From Alteromonas sp. M12 (lineage in GTDB: Bacteria; Pseudomonadota; Gammaproteobacteria; Enterobacterales; Alteromonadaceae): a DNA stretch of 64,000 bases. Location of the stretch: the NCBI RefSeq assembly GCF_037478005.1, contig NZ_CP144164.1, positions 744,001 to 808,000 of the forward strand, read 5' to 3'. Position numbers and translations under genes: made by a program. The notes under the pieces are model-generated. The model made no database searches and was not told where the DNA came from. It was given only the letters and a program-made list of their open reading frames with translations. This document shows, piece after piece, positions 30,419 through 40,499 of the stretch (the first letter of the stretch is position 1; each line of letters opens with the position of its first letter).

Positions 30419-31279
30419 TTAGCTTGTTTGCTGTTGTTTGCCGTAAATCACCAGCGCTATACCACCGAGTATAGCGCCACTTGAAATTAACATTTTCATC
30501 GTGAGTAGCTCTTCTAATAACAACAATCCACCTAGGGCTGCTATTGCGGGTACGCTGAGTTGTAACACCGCAGCCACACTGGAGCGAATGTGTGGGAGCA
30601 CTTTGTACCAGATGGCATAACCAACTCCTGATGTGATCATGCCTGATGCTAAGGCGTAAACCACGCCCATTGTTTGTAATTGATTTGATTCAATAAATAA
30701 CACTGGAGTTAGCACTAAACTAATAACCGATGCTCTTATAAAGTTAGAGCTTGTGTCTATTAATGGCGTTGCAGAGCGACTACCAATAATTGAATAACAT
30801 CCCCAAGCTATGCCTGCCAATGCCATTAGTGTAACGCCAAAAATCGAAGGAGAGTTTACTCCAGGCGAAACAAGATAAATAAAACCGGCAAATGCGACTA
30901 ACACACCCAAGGATTCAACTAAGGTTAATCGCGCACCATAATACCAACTGATGACTAACATGGTTATTTGTACACAAGCGAATAAAATTAACGCCCCTAC
31001 CCCCGTATCAAGCTCAATGTATGCGTAGGAAAACCCTGCAGCATATATAAAAAGCGCTAAGCTAGCCGGCCAACTGCCTTTGTTGTTAATTTGATTGACG
31101 TTTCCTTTTATCAGCAAAATTAAGATAAGCATAATTGCGCCAGATATTAAGCGGATTAAGGTAAAAGAAGTGGCATCTATACTTGAGTCTGCTAACGCCA
31201 AACGACATAGAATTGAATTCCCCGCAAAAGCAAGCAAGGCTATGCCAATGTATACGACGAGCTGTGCAATCGATTTAAT
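30419..31279 (-). CDS. DMT-superfamily (EamA) transporter
   Basis: A predicted inner-membrane metabolite exporter with about ten helices in two EamA repeats, e.g. LLAFAGNSILCRLAL, GVLVAFAGFIYLV, MALAGIAWGCYSIIG and a final SSGAILGGIALVIYG. The only ordinary start in frame (TTG at 31237) would cut off most of the first helix. TTAGGAAAT lies nine bases before an ATT codon at 31277-31279, just after the mgtE stop, so a rare ATT start giving a full first helix (KSIAQLVVYIGIALLAF) is preferred. Substrate unknown. Probably translated together with mgtE. Confidence 0.82.
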   Translation of the reverse strand: MKSIAQLVVYIGIALLAFAGNSILCRLALADSSIDATSFTLIRLISGAIMLILILLIKGNVNQINNKGSWPASLALFIYAAGFSYAYIELDTGVGALILFACVQITMLVISWYYGARLTLVESLGVLVAFAGFIYLVSPGVNSPSIFGVTLMALAGIAWGCYSIIGSRSATPLIDTSSNFIRASVISLVLTPVLFIESNQLQTMGVVYALASGMITSGVGYAIWYKVLPHIRSSVAAVLQLSVPAIAALGGLLLLEELLTMKMLISSGAILGGIALVIYGKQQQTS

Positions 31280-31296
31280 CGTTTTATTTCCTAAAA

Positions 31297-32655
31297 CTAA
31301 ACAAGCAACAAAGTGGCTGTACCTAAAAAGGCAAAAATACCTACGACGTCAGTAATGGTGGTTAAAATTACACTTCCTGCTAGGGCAGGATCTATTTTCA
31401 ACTTTTTCATTACCAATGGTAAGGTTGCTCCGGCTAAACCAGCGGCAACCATATTGATCATCATGGCAAAGGCAATGACTCCTCCTAACATCCAATCTTG
31501 TTTCCAAATGGCAATGACCGATGCAATTAACACCGCCCAAATCGCACCATTAAAAAATCCAATGGCTAATTCTTTGCTCACCAACCATCTTGAGTTATCA
31601 GCACTTACGTGGCCTAGCGCCATACCACGAATAACCAAGGTTAGTGTTTGATTGCCTGCTACTCCGCCCATACTTGGGACAATTGTATTGAGAATAGCTA
31701 ACACTGCCATTTGGCTTAGTGTTGCTTCAAAAAGATCACTTACGGCTGCGGCAAGAAGTGCCGTTACTAGATTTACGGCCAACCATACTGAACGCCGCTG
31801 CGTACTTTGCAATACCGGGGCGAAGGTATCTTCTTCATCATCCAAACCGGCCATACTCATCATAGAGTGTTCGGCGTCTTCGCGAATAATATCCACTACA
31901 TCATCTATGGTGATACGACCCAATAGTTGTCGGCTAGAATCGACTACCGGTGCTGACAGCCAGTTATAGCGTTCGAATAATTTTGCCACTTCTGTTTCTG
32001 GCATATCAACGGGGATGGCTTCAGCTTCCTCATCCATAATATCTTCAATACTGGAGTCTGGCAGAGCCGTTAGAAGCTTAGTGACTGGTACAGTTCCAAT
32101 TAAGGTGTCATTTCGACTCACAACATAAAATGTGTCAGTGCTTTCTGGAATTTCACCTTTGAGTCGCAAGTAACGCAGAATCACATCAATGTTTACATCG
32201 CTGCGTAGGGTTATGGTGTCGGTATTCATAATGAACCCGGCGGTATCCTCACCATAAGAAAGGGCTTTTTCTGCGCGCTGACGGTCTTGCTCATCCATCG
32301 ATTTCAGCACGTCTTTTGAGACCGATTGCGGTAAACTGCTTAACGTTTCCGCTAAGTTATCAATCTCCATGTCTTCTAGGGCATCAACAACTTTGTCTGG
32401 AAGCATTTGTCCGATGATGCCATTACGTACATCTTCGGACAGTTCTTCTAATACATCGCCATAAAAATCGGAGTCCAACATTTCCCACAGTTCAGTTCTT
32501 GATTTGCTTGGGGAAGACTCTAGAAGAAGGGCGATGTCGCAAGCTGGCATGTCGTGAATTGTTTTGCGGACATGCATAAAGCGACCACTGGCCAAGGCTT
32601 GATTGATAGCCTTCAGTTGTCGTTGGGCGTGTTTAACCTCTAATGCTTCTGCCAT
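31297..32655 (-). CDS. mgtE: MgtE-type magnesium transporter/channel
   Basis: Mg2+ uptake channel of the inner membrane. A cytoplasmic N-domain of helical repeats (about 1-125) is followed by two CBS domains (TITLRSDVNIDVILRYL and EAIPVDMPETEVAKLFERYN) that sense magnesium, then five membrane helices with GGVAGNQTLTLVIRGMALG and a final TDVVGIFAFLGTA. 452 residues, normal for the family. The start at MAEALEVK is preferred to a TTG five codons upstream. It follows ptsO in the same direction, as in other Alteromonadales. Confidence 0.94.
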   Translation of the reverse strand: MAEALEVKHAQRQLKAINQALASGRFMHVRKTIHDMPACDIALLLESSPSKSRTELWEMLDSDFYGDVLEELSEDVRNGIIGQMLPDKVVDALEDMEIDNLAETLSSLPQSVSKDVLKSMDEQDRQRAEKALSYGEDTAGFIMNTDTITLRSDVNIDVILRYLRLKGEIPESTDTFYVVSRNDTLIGTVPVTKLLTALPDSSIEDIMDEEAEAIPVDMPETEVAKLFERYNWLSAPVVDSSRQLLGRITIDDVVDIIREDAEHSMMSMAGLDDEEDTFAPVLQSTQRRSVWLAVNLVTALLAAAVSDLFEATLSQMAVLAILNTIVPSMGGVAGNQTLTLVIRGMALGHVSADNSRWLVSKELAIGFFNGAIWAVLIASVIAIWKQDWMLGGVIAFAMMINMVAAGLAGATLPLVMKKLKIDPALAGSVILTTITDVVGIFAFLGTATLLLV

Positions 32656-32743
32656 GAATATGCAGCTCAATGAAAAAACTACTAATACTAATAGTTTAGA
32701 GGACTAAGGGCAGCAGGTCAGCAATTATTTGCACATTGCTTAA

Positions 32744-33019
32744 CTATTCGTTTTCGTGAAATTTCTCAACTATGAGTTTTTCAATCGCGGCAAGGGCGTG
32801 TTCAGCATCGACTCCTTCGCTAATGACGTTAACTTCTTTGCCTTGGGAGCTTTCTAACATCATCAAGCCCAATACACTATTTGCGGAAGCCGATTTCTCC
32901 CCTTGAACTAGGGTAACAACGGCATCAAATTGATTGGCTACTTTGACTAATTCAGTAGCCGCTCTTGCGTGTAATCCAAGTTTGTTAACGATGACTATTT
33001 GCTTTTCAAATCGATTCAT
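32744..33019 (-). CDS. ptsO: Nitrogen-PTS phosphocarrier protein NPr
   Basis: A small HPr-like carrier passing phosphate from EI-Ntr to PtsN. The active His17 is in NKLGLHARAAT, and SANSVLGLMMLESSQG near residue 46 is the usual second segment. 91 residues. The start overlaps the rapZ stop by four bases (ATGA), which points to translational coupling. Last gene of the rpoN-hpf-ptsN-rapZ-ptsO run. Confidence 0.96.
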   Translation of the reverse strand: MNRFEKQIVIVNKLGLHARAATELVKVANQFDAVVTLVQGEKSASANSVLGLMMLESSQGKEVNVISEGVDAEHALAAIEKLIVEKFHENE

Positions 33020-33861
33020 CGATTTAACTCTCGGTGCCTTATTTGAACATCTGGGTGAGACGCTGAAAATGTTTTAGCGAGTGACTCAGCCACATAAACT
33101 GAGCGATGTTGGCCTCCAGTACAACCGATTGCTACTGTCACGTAACTACGATTGTTTCTTTCTAGATGAGGAAGCCAAGTTGAAATGAGATTTTGAATTT
33201 GCCAGATAAATTTCGTCACTATTGGCTGTGAGCCTAAAAATATCTCGACCGGAGAGTCTAATCCACTGAGGTGCTTTAAGTCTGGCTCCCAATGTGGGTT
33301 AGGTAAAAATCGCGCATCGAATACATAATCGGCGTCTTTAGGAATGCCGTATTTAAAACCGAAGGATTCAAATACCAAAACTAGCCTAGAGCTTTTCTTG
33401 CCTAGAATTCGCTCTCGAACCAATTCAGCTAATTGATGCACCGAAAGTTTGTCTGTATCTAGATATAAGTCGGCGCGTTCCGCAATAGGGGCTAACAGTT
33501 GACCCTCTGCCTGAATCGCATCCGAAAGAGATTTGTTTTGACGAGATAACGGATGCAGTCGACGAGTTTCGCTGAAGCGTTTTATCAGCATGTCATCACT
33601 GGCATCTAAATAGACTATGGTCATGTCCCAAGTGGCAGGCAAATAATCAAGAATTTCGACTAATTCACCAGGTACCTTGGGAAGGTTTCTAACATCGATA
33701 CTCACGGCCACTTGGTCATATTCATCCATAACCGTATGGGTTAGAGTCGGTAATAGGTTAACTGGAATATTGTCGACGCAATAGTAACCTAAGTCTTCTA
33801 AAGACCTTAGTGCAATAGATTTTCCTGAACCAGAGCGGCCACTAATAATTATCAGTTTCAT
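33016..33861 (-). CDS. rapZ: RNase adapter RapZ
   Basis: P-loop protein that in E. coli guides RNase E to the small RNA GlmZ and so controls glucosamine-6-phosphate synthesis. The Walker A motif is GRSGSGKS at 8-15; CVDNIPVNLLP near 33, YLDASDDMLIKRFSETRR near 85 and the C-terminal GCTGGQHRSVYVAE are family hallmarks. 281 residues. It overlaps both ptsN and ptsO by four bases. Confidence 0.97.
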   Translation of the reverse strand: MKLIIISGRSGSGKSIALRSLEDLGYYCVDNIPVNLLPTLTHTVMDEYDQVAVSIDVRNLPKVPGELVEILDYLPATWDMTIVYLDASDDMLIKRFSETRRLHPLSRQNKSLSDAIQAEGQLLAPIAERADLYLDTDKLSVHQLAELVRERILGKKSSRLVLVFESFGFKYGIPKDADYVFDARFLPNPHWEPDLKHLSGLDSPVEIFLGSQPIVTKFIWQIQNLISTWLPHLERNNRSYVTVAIGCTGGQHRSVYVAESLAKTFSASHPDVQIRHRELNR

Positions 33862-34304
33862 GCAACGATTGCCTCGTATAACTGAGCATTATCTTCTGCA
33901 CGACGAATACGTTTCAGAATTTCCTTATCACTTAATTTTGTCGCGATGGTTGCTAAGGTTTGCAGGTGTCCGGCGGCTTTATCTTCAGGTACTAAAATTG
34001 CGAAAAATATGTCCACAGGACAATTATCCACAGCGTCAAAGTTGATAGAAGGATCACTGGTGATTAGCACTGCGACCACATCCTTTAAACCCGACAGTCT
34101 ACCGTGTGGCAATGCAATACCATTCCCGATTCCTGTGCTGCCCATCTTTTCGCGGCTAACCAGACTATTTAAAATCGTTGTCTGATCAATGTCATCGATT
34201 TTTTCTGCCGCTATTAGGCTGATAGTTTCAAGAATTCGTTTTTTACTTGTCCCCTGGACTGCACAACTTGTGCAGTCAGGGGAAAGGATGTCTTTAATTT
34301 CCAT
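33858..34304 (-). CDS. ptsN: Nitrogen regulatory EIIA protein
   Basis: EIIA-Ntr, the last phosphate acceptor of the nitrogen PTS; it regulates potassium transport and other targets in relatives. The active His67 lies in GIALPHGRL after GSTGIGNG, and the C-terminal ATKLSDKEILKRIR is typical. 148 residues. Lies between hpf and rapZ in the conserved rpoN cluster. Confidence 0.96.
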   Translation of the reverse strand: MEIKDILSPDCTSCAVQGTSKKRILETISLIAAEKIDDIDQTTILNSLVSREKMGSTGIGNGIALPHGRLSGLKDVVAVLITSDPSINFDAVDNCPVDIFFAILVPEDKAAGHLQTLATIATKLSDKEILKRIRRAEDNAQLYEAIVA

Positions 34305-34322
34305 TAATTAATCTAATATATG

Positions 34323-34610
34323 TTAATGACGCTTAATTTTTTCCTTGTGCTTGATTACCTGTCGATCAAGCTTATCTATCAATCCGTCAATTGCTGCGTA
34401 CATATCGTTGTGCTCTGAGGTTGCAAATACTTCGCCTCCGCTAAGATGAACTGTCGCTTCAGCTTTTTGATTAAGCTTCTCGACATTAAGAATGACATGG
34501 ACATTGTTGATATGATCAAAATGCCTTTCTAGCTTTGTAAATTTATTGTCTACATAATCTCGCAAAGAATCTGTAATTTCTACATGATGGCCAGTAAGGT
34601 TAATTTGCAT
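34323..34610 (-). CDS. hpf: Ribosome hibernation promoting factor (short type)
   Basis: Binds 30S subunits in stationary phase and supports formation of inactive 100S ribosomes. 95 residues, the same as E. coli short HPF. MQINLTGHHVEITDSLRDYV at the start and ATSEHNDMYAAIDGLIDKLDRQ near the end match the family. It follows rpoN by 27 bases, its usual neighbour. Confidence 0.95.
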   Translation of the reverse strand: MQINLTGHHVEITDSLRDYVDNKFTKLERHFDHINNVHVILNVEKLNQKAEATVHLSGGEVFATSEHNDMYAAIDGLIDKLDRQVIKHKEKIKRH

Positions 34611-34637
34611 ATTAGCGTATTCCTTCTGTTGTTGAGC

Positions 34638-36116
34638 CTACAGCAGGCTCTTGCGTTGGTTAGACGGTGGGATCGATAAAGACTCCCGGTATTTTGCTAT
34701 TGTCCTACGGGCGACCTGAATACCTTGGTCTGCCAGTAGATCAGCAATCTTACTGTCGCTAAGAGGCTTGGTAGGAAGCTCTGCTGCGACGAGTTTTTTA
34801 ATTAATGCGCGAATTGCCGTTGAGGAACACTCTCCTCCAGAATCAGTTGCTACATGGCTGGAGAAAAAGTATTTAAGTTCATAAATTCCTCTAGGCGTAT
34901 GCATATATTTCTGTGTGGTAACACGGGAAATAGTTGATTCATGCATATCTACCATTTCTGCGACATCATTTAACACCATTGGTTTCATCATTTCAGGTCC
35001 ATGCTCAAAAAAACCAACCTGCTGCTGAACAATGCAGTTTGCGACTTTGAGTAAAGTGTCATTACGACTCTCTAGACTTTTTATAAACCACTTGGCTTCT
35101 TGCATATGCGACCGAATAAATTGACTATCACTGGTGTTTTTAGCGTTCCGGCTCATTGCCGCATATTGCTGATTTACATTCAGCTTAGGCAAACTATCGG
35201 GATTTAGCTCAACTTGCCAACGACCATTTTTCTTCATCACTGAAACATCTGGAATGACGTATTCAGATTCACCGATTAACAATGAACTACCAGGGCGTGG
35301 ATTGAGTGTTTGCAATAACCGCATAGCTTCTCGTAATTCGTCTTCTTTTAGACGAGTTTTACGCATTAAAGTTCGGTAATCTTTACTGCCTAATAAGTCA
35401 GCATATTCGCTGATTAATAACTTAGCTTCATTTAACCAAGGGGTGTCAGGTGCAAATTGATTCATTTGTACCATTAAACATTCTTGCGGATTTCTTGAGC
35501 CTGAACCAATAGGGTCGAACATTTGAATACGTTTTAAAACGCATTCCACCTCATCAAGTTCAACCTCTTCATGGTCGAGACTAGCAAGAACATCTTCGGT
35601 GCTGATAGTGAGGTAACCAGACTCATCAATAGAGTCGATAATTGCGATTGCTATGGCAGTATCAACTTCAGAAAAAGGCGTTAAGCGCATCTGCCACAAT
35701 AGGTGATCTTGAATATTTTCGGTTGTTTCACCTTGGAAAATTTGGTCGTCATCGCCGCCACTACCACCGCTTATTGAGGCGGGGGCTGAGGAGGCACTGA
35801 TATATTCGTCCCATGTGCTATCTATGGGTAATTCGTCTGGGATATCTGCTTTTTCTAATGCCTCGTTTGTATCCATGGAATCAGAACTTGCGGATACCGT
35901 CTCCTCTGAGAACTTGTCATTACTGTCTGCTAAAGCGGAATCCCCAGTAGGGATATCTGAACCGTCTTCTACTTCTAAAAGTGGATTCGATTCTAACGCT
36001 TCCTGTATTTCCTGTTGTAAATCCAGCGTTGATAATTGCAATAGACGTATAGCCTGTTGCAATTGAGGCGTCATTGTTAGTTGCTGGCTGAATTTTAATT
36101 GTAACGAGGGTTTCAT
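34638..36116 (-). CDS. rpoN: RNA polymerase sigma-54 factor
   Basis: Directs transcription from -24/-12 promoters together with enhancer-binding activators; controls nitrogen and surface genes. The Gln/Leu-rich region I ([21 protein letters not shown]) is followed by an acidic linker (about 55-125), the core-binding region, the helix-turn-helix and the RpoN box [12 protein letters not shown] near the C-terminus. 492 residues. Lies between lptB and hpf. A matching -24/-12 site is present in this window ahead of the PEP-CTERM gene. Confidence 0.98.
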   Translation of the reverse strand: MKPSLQLKFSQQLTMTPQLQQAIRLLQLSTLDLQQEIQEALESNPLLEVEDGSDIPTGDSALADSNDKFSEETVSASSDSMDTNEALEKADIPDELPIDSTWDEYISASSAPASISGGSGGDDDQIFQGETTENIQDHLLWQMRLTPFSEVDTAIAIAIIDSIDESGYLTISTEDVLASLDHEEVELDEVECVLKRIQMFDPIGSGSRNPQECLMVQMNQFAPDTPWLNEAKLLISEYADLLGSKDYRTLMRKTRLKEDELREAMRLLQTLNPRPGSSLLIGESEYVIPDVSVMKKNGRWQVELNPDSLPKLNVNQQYAAMSRNAKNTSDSQFIRSHMQEAKWFIKSLESRNDTLLKVANCIVQQQVGFFEHGPEMMKPMVLNDVAEMVDMHESTISRVTTQKYMHTPRGIYELKYFFSSHVATDSGGECSSTAIRALIKKLVAAELPTKPLSDSKIADLLADQGIQVARRTIAKYRESLSIPPSNQRKSLL

Positions 36117-36177
36117 TTAGTTTTTTTATTCTTACTTGTTTAGCCACAAAGCTTTGGTTAAAAACAACATACCTCTA

Positions 36178-36903
36178 CTATAGCTTGAATTGCTCGCCAA
36201 GGTATACATCTCTGACTTGTTGATTATTTAAAACTTCTTCTGCGGTTCCAGAAGCTATCAATTCACCATGACTCACAATATACGCTTTTTCACACACGTC
36301 TAGCGTTTCACGCACATTATGATCAGTTATTAATACACCAATACCTCTATCGCGTAGGTGTTGAATTATTTTTTTTATATCGTTTACTGAAATCGGGTCA
36401 ACACCAGCAAAGGGTTCATCCAATAGAATAAACTCAGGGGCGGCCGCTAATGCACGAGCGATCTCGACTCTTCTGCGCTCCCCGCCTGATAAACTCATGC
36501 CAAGGCTGTTACGAATATGGTTAATATTGAATTCATCCAATAATGCATCCGCTTGCTCTTCTCGCTGATCAGAACTTAATTCTTTTCGGGTTTGCAAAAT
36601 TGCCATGATATTTTGGTAAACGGTTAACTTACGAAATATAGATGATTCTTGAGGAAGATAACCAATTCCTTTTCGTGCACGGATGTGCATGGGTTGTAAG
36701 GTTAACTCGGTCTGATCAATATAAATCTCGCCTTTATCGAGTGGCACTAACCCAACAATCATATAGAAGGTGGTCGTTTTACCTGCACCATTGGGACCTA
36801 ACAGGCCAACAATCTGTCCAGTAGAAACTTCAATGCTTACATCTCGCACCACTTGCCGAGATTTATAAGACTTCGCTAAATTGGTCGCTTTTAACGTTGC
36901 CAT
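36178..36903 (-). CDS. lptB: LPS export ABC transporter ATPase LptB
   Basis: Cytoplasmic ATPase that drives LptFG to pull LPS from the inner membrane. Walker [10 protein letters not shown] (about 35-43), Q-loop YLPQESSIF, signature LSGGERRR near 139, Walker B FILLDEPF near 158 and the switch His in ITDHNVRET are all present. 241 residues. It begins at the base where lptA ends, in the lptCAB-rpoN operon. Confidence 0.98.
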   Translation of the reverse strand: MATLKATNLAKSYKSRQVVRDVSIEVSTGQIVGLLGPNGAGKTTTFYMIVGLVPLDKGEIYIDQTELTLQPMHIRARKGIGYLPQESSIFRKLTVYQNIMAILQTRKELSSDQREEQADALLDEFNINHIRNSLGMSLSGGERRRVEIARALAAAPEFILLDEPFAGVDPISVNDIKKIIQHLRDRGIGVLITDHNVRETLDVCEKAYIVSHGELIASGTAEEVLNNQQVRDVYLGEQFKL

Positions 36904-37490
36904 TAAGGTTTTTCATCCTGCAACTTGTCTTGCTCTTCTTCAGTTTTTTTAGTGTCGTCAGTTTGCCGATTGCGAATGCTTTCGGGTTGGAAAATGGCAG
37001 TGACCCCGCCTTCTGCGTTGCCGTCACTTTCTGCTATCAATTGCTCTAATTCCATATTAAATTGAATCGATTCACCTTTAACAAGGCTACTATCCTGATT
37101 TAATTCGGCTGCACCATTGAGTGTCAGAGTACGATTCGATACTTCATATTTAATTTCATTGGCCGCGGCACTAATATTACTGCCATCATCGAGGGTTTGG
37201 CTGTATTTTGCTGGTTTACCTCGGGCAATAAAAACTTCTTTACCTTCCCCTAAACCCGCAATAACCTCGACTTCGTCAGCCAAAATTTCAAGGCTACCTT
37301 GGGTGATTTTGACGTCTTTTCTAAATATCGACGTTTTGGTTTTGCCATCAAAAAAATTCGACTTTGAGTCAACTTTGATTGGCAAGCTAAAATCGTTCTC
37401 ACCGGCAATAATAGCGGCGCTGAACATTAAGCTAATAAATAAAGCGCTAACGCGGCGCATATTGAGTTTGCACATGATTTTTAAGTTCAT
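36903..37490 (-). CDS. lptA: LPS periplasmic bridge protein LptA
   Basis: Forms the periplasmic bridge that carries LPS from LptC to LptD. A signal peptide ([20 protein letters not shown]) precedes the OstA fold with repeats such as [30 protein letters not shown]. The C-terminus is charged and Lys/Glu-rich. The true start may be the ATG ten codons in (MRRVSAL), since the first one has its AGGA too close. Its 5' end overlaps the lptC stop. Confidence 0.93.
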   Translation of the reverse strand: MNLKIMCKLNMRRVSALFISLMFSAAIIAGENDFSLPIKVDSKSNFFDGKTKTSIFRKDVKITQGSLEILADEVEVIAGLGEGKEVFIARGKPAKYSQTLDDGSNISAAANEIKYEVSNRTLTLNGAAELNQDSSLVKGESIQFNMELEQLIAESDGNAEGGVTAIFQPESIRNRQTDDTKKTEEEQDKLQDEKP

Positions 37491-38007
37491 ATTCCTGTGT
37501 AGTTAAATTTGCTACAAAACCGTTACTTTTAACAGTGAAATCTTTCCCGTTTATCTCAACCGGTTCGTCAGACATCATTGTTTTATCGACTAAATTAATT
37601 TCTAAAAACTGGGTTCTGATTGTTTGCACAAATCCCGATTCATCGAGGCTTCTAATCTCTACATCAGTTTCTAATTGAATTCGATTATCCTCATACAGCG
37701 TGCCTTCCTCAGCTTCTACATGCCAAGGCGTTTGCTCATCGGAAACATAGATGGTGTATTTAGGTTGGCTGAATAAAGTGAAGCCTAGGATTTGATAATG
37801 TTCCATTTTAAGCGCGAATACCTGATGATTCACTTCGCCGTTTTCATTGTAAAGAGTGCTGCGCATATTCCTCGCCTGATAATTAGGCTGCCAGGAATCT
37901 TCATTACTAGAATCTGTCTGTTCTGGATCTGAACCCATCCACCCTGGCACATATACCATCAAGACTAGCACAAACAAGATGCCAATGCTTAGGGTGATAC
38001 GATTCAT
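37447..38007 (-). CDS. lptC: LPS export protein LptC
   Basis: Single-pass inner-membrane protein that receives LPS from LptFG and hands it to LptA. A helix at about 5-23 (ITLSIGILFVLVLMVYVPG) is followed by a strand-rich periplasmic domain with EAEEGTLYEDNRIQLETDVEI, the usual LptC/OstA-like pattern. 186 residues. The start overlaps the kdsC stop by four bases. Confidence 0.94.
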   Translation of the reverse strand: MNRITLSIGILFVLVLMVYVPGWMGSDPEQTDSSNEDSWQPNYQARNMRSTLYNENGEVNHQVFALKMEHYQILGFTLFSQPKYTIYVSDEQTPWHVEAEEGTLYEDNRIQLETDVEIRSLDESGFVQTIRTQFLEINLVDKTMMSDEPVEINGKDFTVKSNGFVANLTTQEYELKNHVQTQYAPR

Positions 38008-38558
38008 ACACTACTACCGTAAATACGATTTAATTTGTTGTTGGCAAACAAAATTAGATCACAGATTTCTCTCACTGCGCCAGCACCACCAGTTGTTTTA
38101 GTGACATATTCTGCCACTGATTTCACATATGGGTGGCCATTAGGAACACTGATAGACACACTGCTTTGTTCAAACATACCTACATCAGGCATATCATCAC
38201 CCATTGAAGCGATATTCTCTTTTTTTAGGTTTAATCCCGTTTTGAGTTTATGTACTGCGGTCTTTTTGTCTTCGACACCTTGAATGATCAGAGACACGCC
38301 TAGGGCTGACATTCTATTTTCCACAATGGCGGACTGGCGACCAGTGACTATTGCCACATCAATGCCAATTTCCAACATTGACTTTACGCCATAGCCATCA
38401 AGTGTATGAAACGCTTTAAGTTCTTCACCATTGTTTCCCATAAAAATGCTGCCATCAGAGAAGATGCCATCTACGTCACACACCAGTAATTTAATTTTAC
38501 TAAGCTTATTAATGAAATGGTTATTAACTGGACCATAAAGGGTTTCAATAATTGACAC
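38004..38558 (-). CDS. kdsC: 3-deoxy-D-manno-octulosonate 8-phosphate phosphatase
   Basis: Removes phosphate from Kdo-8-phosphate in LPS inner-core synthesis. HAD-type phosphatase with nucleophile Asp28 and Asp30 in CDVDGIFSDG, then IVTGRQSAIVENR and MGDDMPDVGMFE with the magnesium-binding aspartates. 184 residues. It shares one base with the kdsD stop and overlaps lptC by four. Confidence 0.97.
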   Translation of the reverse strand: MSIIETLYGPVNNHFINKLSKIKLLVCDVDGIFSDGSIFMGNNGEELKAFHTLDGYGVKSMLEIGIDVAIVTGRQSAIVENRMSALGVSLIIQGVEDKKTAVHKLKTGLNLKKENIASMGDDMPDVGMFEQSSVSISVPNGHPYVKSVAEYVTKTTGGAGAVREICDLILFANNKLNRIYGSSV

Positions 38559-39526
38559 TAAACAACTCCGGCTTTTAGTAACATATGCATATTTAATGCG
38601 CCAACTGGCTTATTTTCATGATCTACTGCAAACATTGAATTGATACTGTATTTCTCCATCAAATTAAGTCCTTCAACTGCTAACATTTCCGGTCGACCCG
38701 TTTTGCTGTTAGCTGTCATTACCTCAGAAACTGGGGTTGAGTGTATATCAATCCTATCATCAAGGATGCGGCGCAAGTCACCATCTGTAAAAATCCCAAC
38801 CAACTTGCCAGTCTCGTCTATTATTCCTGTCATTCCTAGCCCTTTTCGAGAAATTTCGAACAAAGCATTGCGCACGGTTTGATCTAATTTCACTAAGGGT
38901 AACTCATCACCTGTATGCATGATATCTGCAATTGTTAATAACAGCCTACGACCTAAGCTTCCACCTGGATGAGATAGCGCAAAATCGGCGGAGGTAAACC
39001 CACTGGCGTTTAATAATGCTACAGCTAATGCATCACCCATTGCCAAAGTTGCAGTCGTACTGGCGGTTGGTGCTAACCCTAACGAACAGGCTTCTTGTTC
39101 TACCTTAATACACAGTACTTCATCAGAGTGTTTACCTAACGAGCTGGTAGTACTGTTTGTCATTGAAATGATGGGGACTTCCATTCGTTTAACCACGGGG
39201 ATTAAATTCAGTAACTCCGCCGTTTCACCAGAGTTAGAAATAGCCAACAATACATCCTGGTTGGTTATCATCCCTAAATCACCATGGTTAGCTTCCCCAG
39301 GATGCATGAAAAAGGCGGGGGTGCCAGTGCTGGCTAGCGTGGCGGCAATTTTATGGCCGATATGACCTGATTTTCCCATGCCACAAACAACCACTTTTCC
39401 TTTACAGTTTTGAATGATTTGACAACTTCTTTCAAAACTTTCATCAATATATTCTTGCAACTGTAGAATCGCTTTAGACTCTATTTCTAATACCTTAAGT
39501 GCCGATGCGATATAATCTGAAGACAT
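38558..39526 (-). CDS. kdsD: Arabinose-5-phosphate isomerase
   Basis: Converts ribulose-5-phosphate to arabinose-5-phosphate, the first step of Kdo synthesis. A SIS sugar-isomerase domain (GMGKSGHIGHKIAATLASTG near 49, AISNSGETAELL near 94) is followed by two CBS domains (about 205-320). 322 residues. Sits between the Ca/Na exchanger and kdsC, the same order as in E. coli. Confidence 0.97.
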   Translation of the reverse strand: MSSDYIASALKVLEIESKAILQLQEYIDESFERSCQIIQNCKGKVVVCGMGKSGHIGHKIAATLASTGTPAFFMHPGEANHGDLGMITNQDVLLAISNSGETAELLNLIPVVKRMEVPIISMTNSTTSSLGKHSDEVLCIKVEQEACSLGLAPTASTTATLAMGDALAVALLNASGFTSADFALSHPGGSLGRRLLLTIADIMHTGDELPLVKLDQTVRNALFEISRKGLGMTGIIDETGKLVGIFTDGDLRRILDDRIDIHSTPVSEVMTANSKTGRPEMLAVEGLNLMEKYSINSMFAVDHENKPVGALNMHMLLKAGVV

Positions 39527-39542
39527 AGTTAATTCGCTTTAT

Positions 39543-40499
39543 TTAAATAAACAAGAATGCGCAATAGGCTAGATAACAAACGACGAAGGCTACACCTTCC
39601 CAACGGTTTATTTGCCTTGTGCCTCGGATATTAAAACTAAATAAAATAAGTAAGACGGTCACGAATAACATGGCGTACATATCTCGATTGGCGACATTTT
39701 CGTCTATTATTCCTGGGGATATAAGTCCTGGCATAGCCAATACGGCAAGAATATTGAAAATGTTTGAACCAATGATATTGCCTAATACGAGATCGTCTTC
39801 GCCTTTCAATACTCCGGCTATACAGGCTGCCAATTCCGGTAAACTAGTACCGAGCGCTATAATGGTTAAACCAATAAGTAATTCACTCATTCCCAAGTAT
39901 CTTGCGATATGAACAGCAGAGTCAACCATGAAGTGCGCGCTCAAGGGGAGGAAGATAAGCCCTAAAACAACCCAAAAAATAGCTTTTGATGGCGGTACAT
40001 CGCGGGGAATTTCATCGGCGGTTTCTGTGTGCAATGGATCATTTTTTTCAGCACTTAGAGATATCCAGGTTAACCCCCCAATCGTAAACACAAATAAAGC
40101 GATTAACACTAAACCTTCAATAAAGCTTAAATGACCATCTGCTAAAAAGTAAACGGCCAACAAAGTCACAGATAACAGAACAGGAAGTTCGCGCTTAATC
40201 GTACTACTTGAAACCATCAATGGCTTTAATATCGCGGTTATACCCAGTACCAAGGCAATATTAGTAATATTAGAGCCTATGGCATTTCCGACCGCGGTAT
40301 CAGGGTTATTATTTAAAGATGCTGTCGCTGAGACAACTATTTCAGGCGCCGATGAGCCCATGGCAACTATTGTTAACCCAATAACCATGGGCGAAACGCC
40401 AATGTTGGTGGCGAGTGCTGAGGCTCCATAAACAAATTTGTCGGCGCTCCAGCTAAGAACAGCTAGACCGGCTATAAAAATAAGGATTTCTAATATCAC
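39543..40499 (-). CDS. yrbG: Calcium/sodium antiporter (YrbG family)
   Basis: Inner-membrane cation exchanger with two inverted five-helix repeats. The alpha-repeat motifs MGSSAPEIVVSATASL near residue 47 and LGTSLPELAACIAGVLKG near 215 carry the acidic ion-binding residues, each with a following GNAIGSNITNI or GNIIGSNIFNI. 318 residues. First gene of the kdsD-lpt-rpoN run, divergent from mlaF. Confidence 0.93.
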   Translation of the reverse strand: MILEILIFIAGLAVLSWSADKFVYGASALATNIGVSPMVIGLTIVAMGSSAPEIVVSATASLNNNPDTAVGNAIGSNITNIALVLGITAILKPLMVSSSTIKRELPVLLSVTLLAVYFLADGHLSFIEGLVLIALFVFTIGGLTWISLSAEKNDPLHTETADEIPRDVPPSKAIFWVVLGLIFLPLSAHFMVDSAVHIARYLGMSELLIGLTIIALGTSLPELAACIAGVLKGEDDLVLGNIIGSNIFNILAVLAMPGLISPGIIDENVANRDMYAMLFVTVLLILFSFNIRGTRQINRWEGVAFVVCYLAYCAFLFI

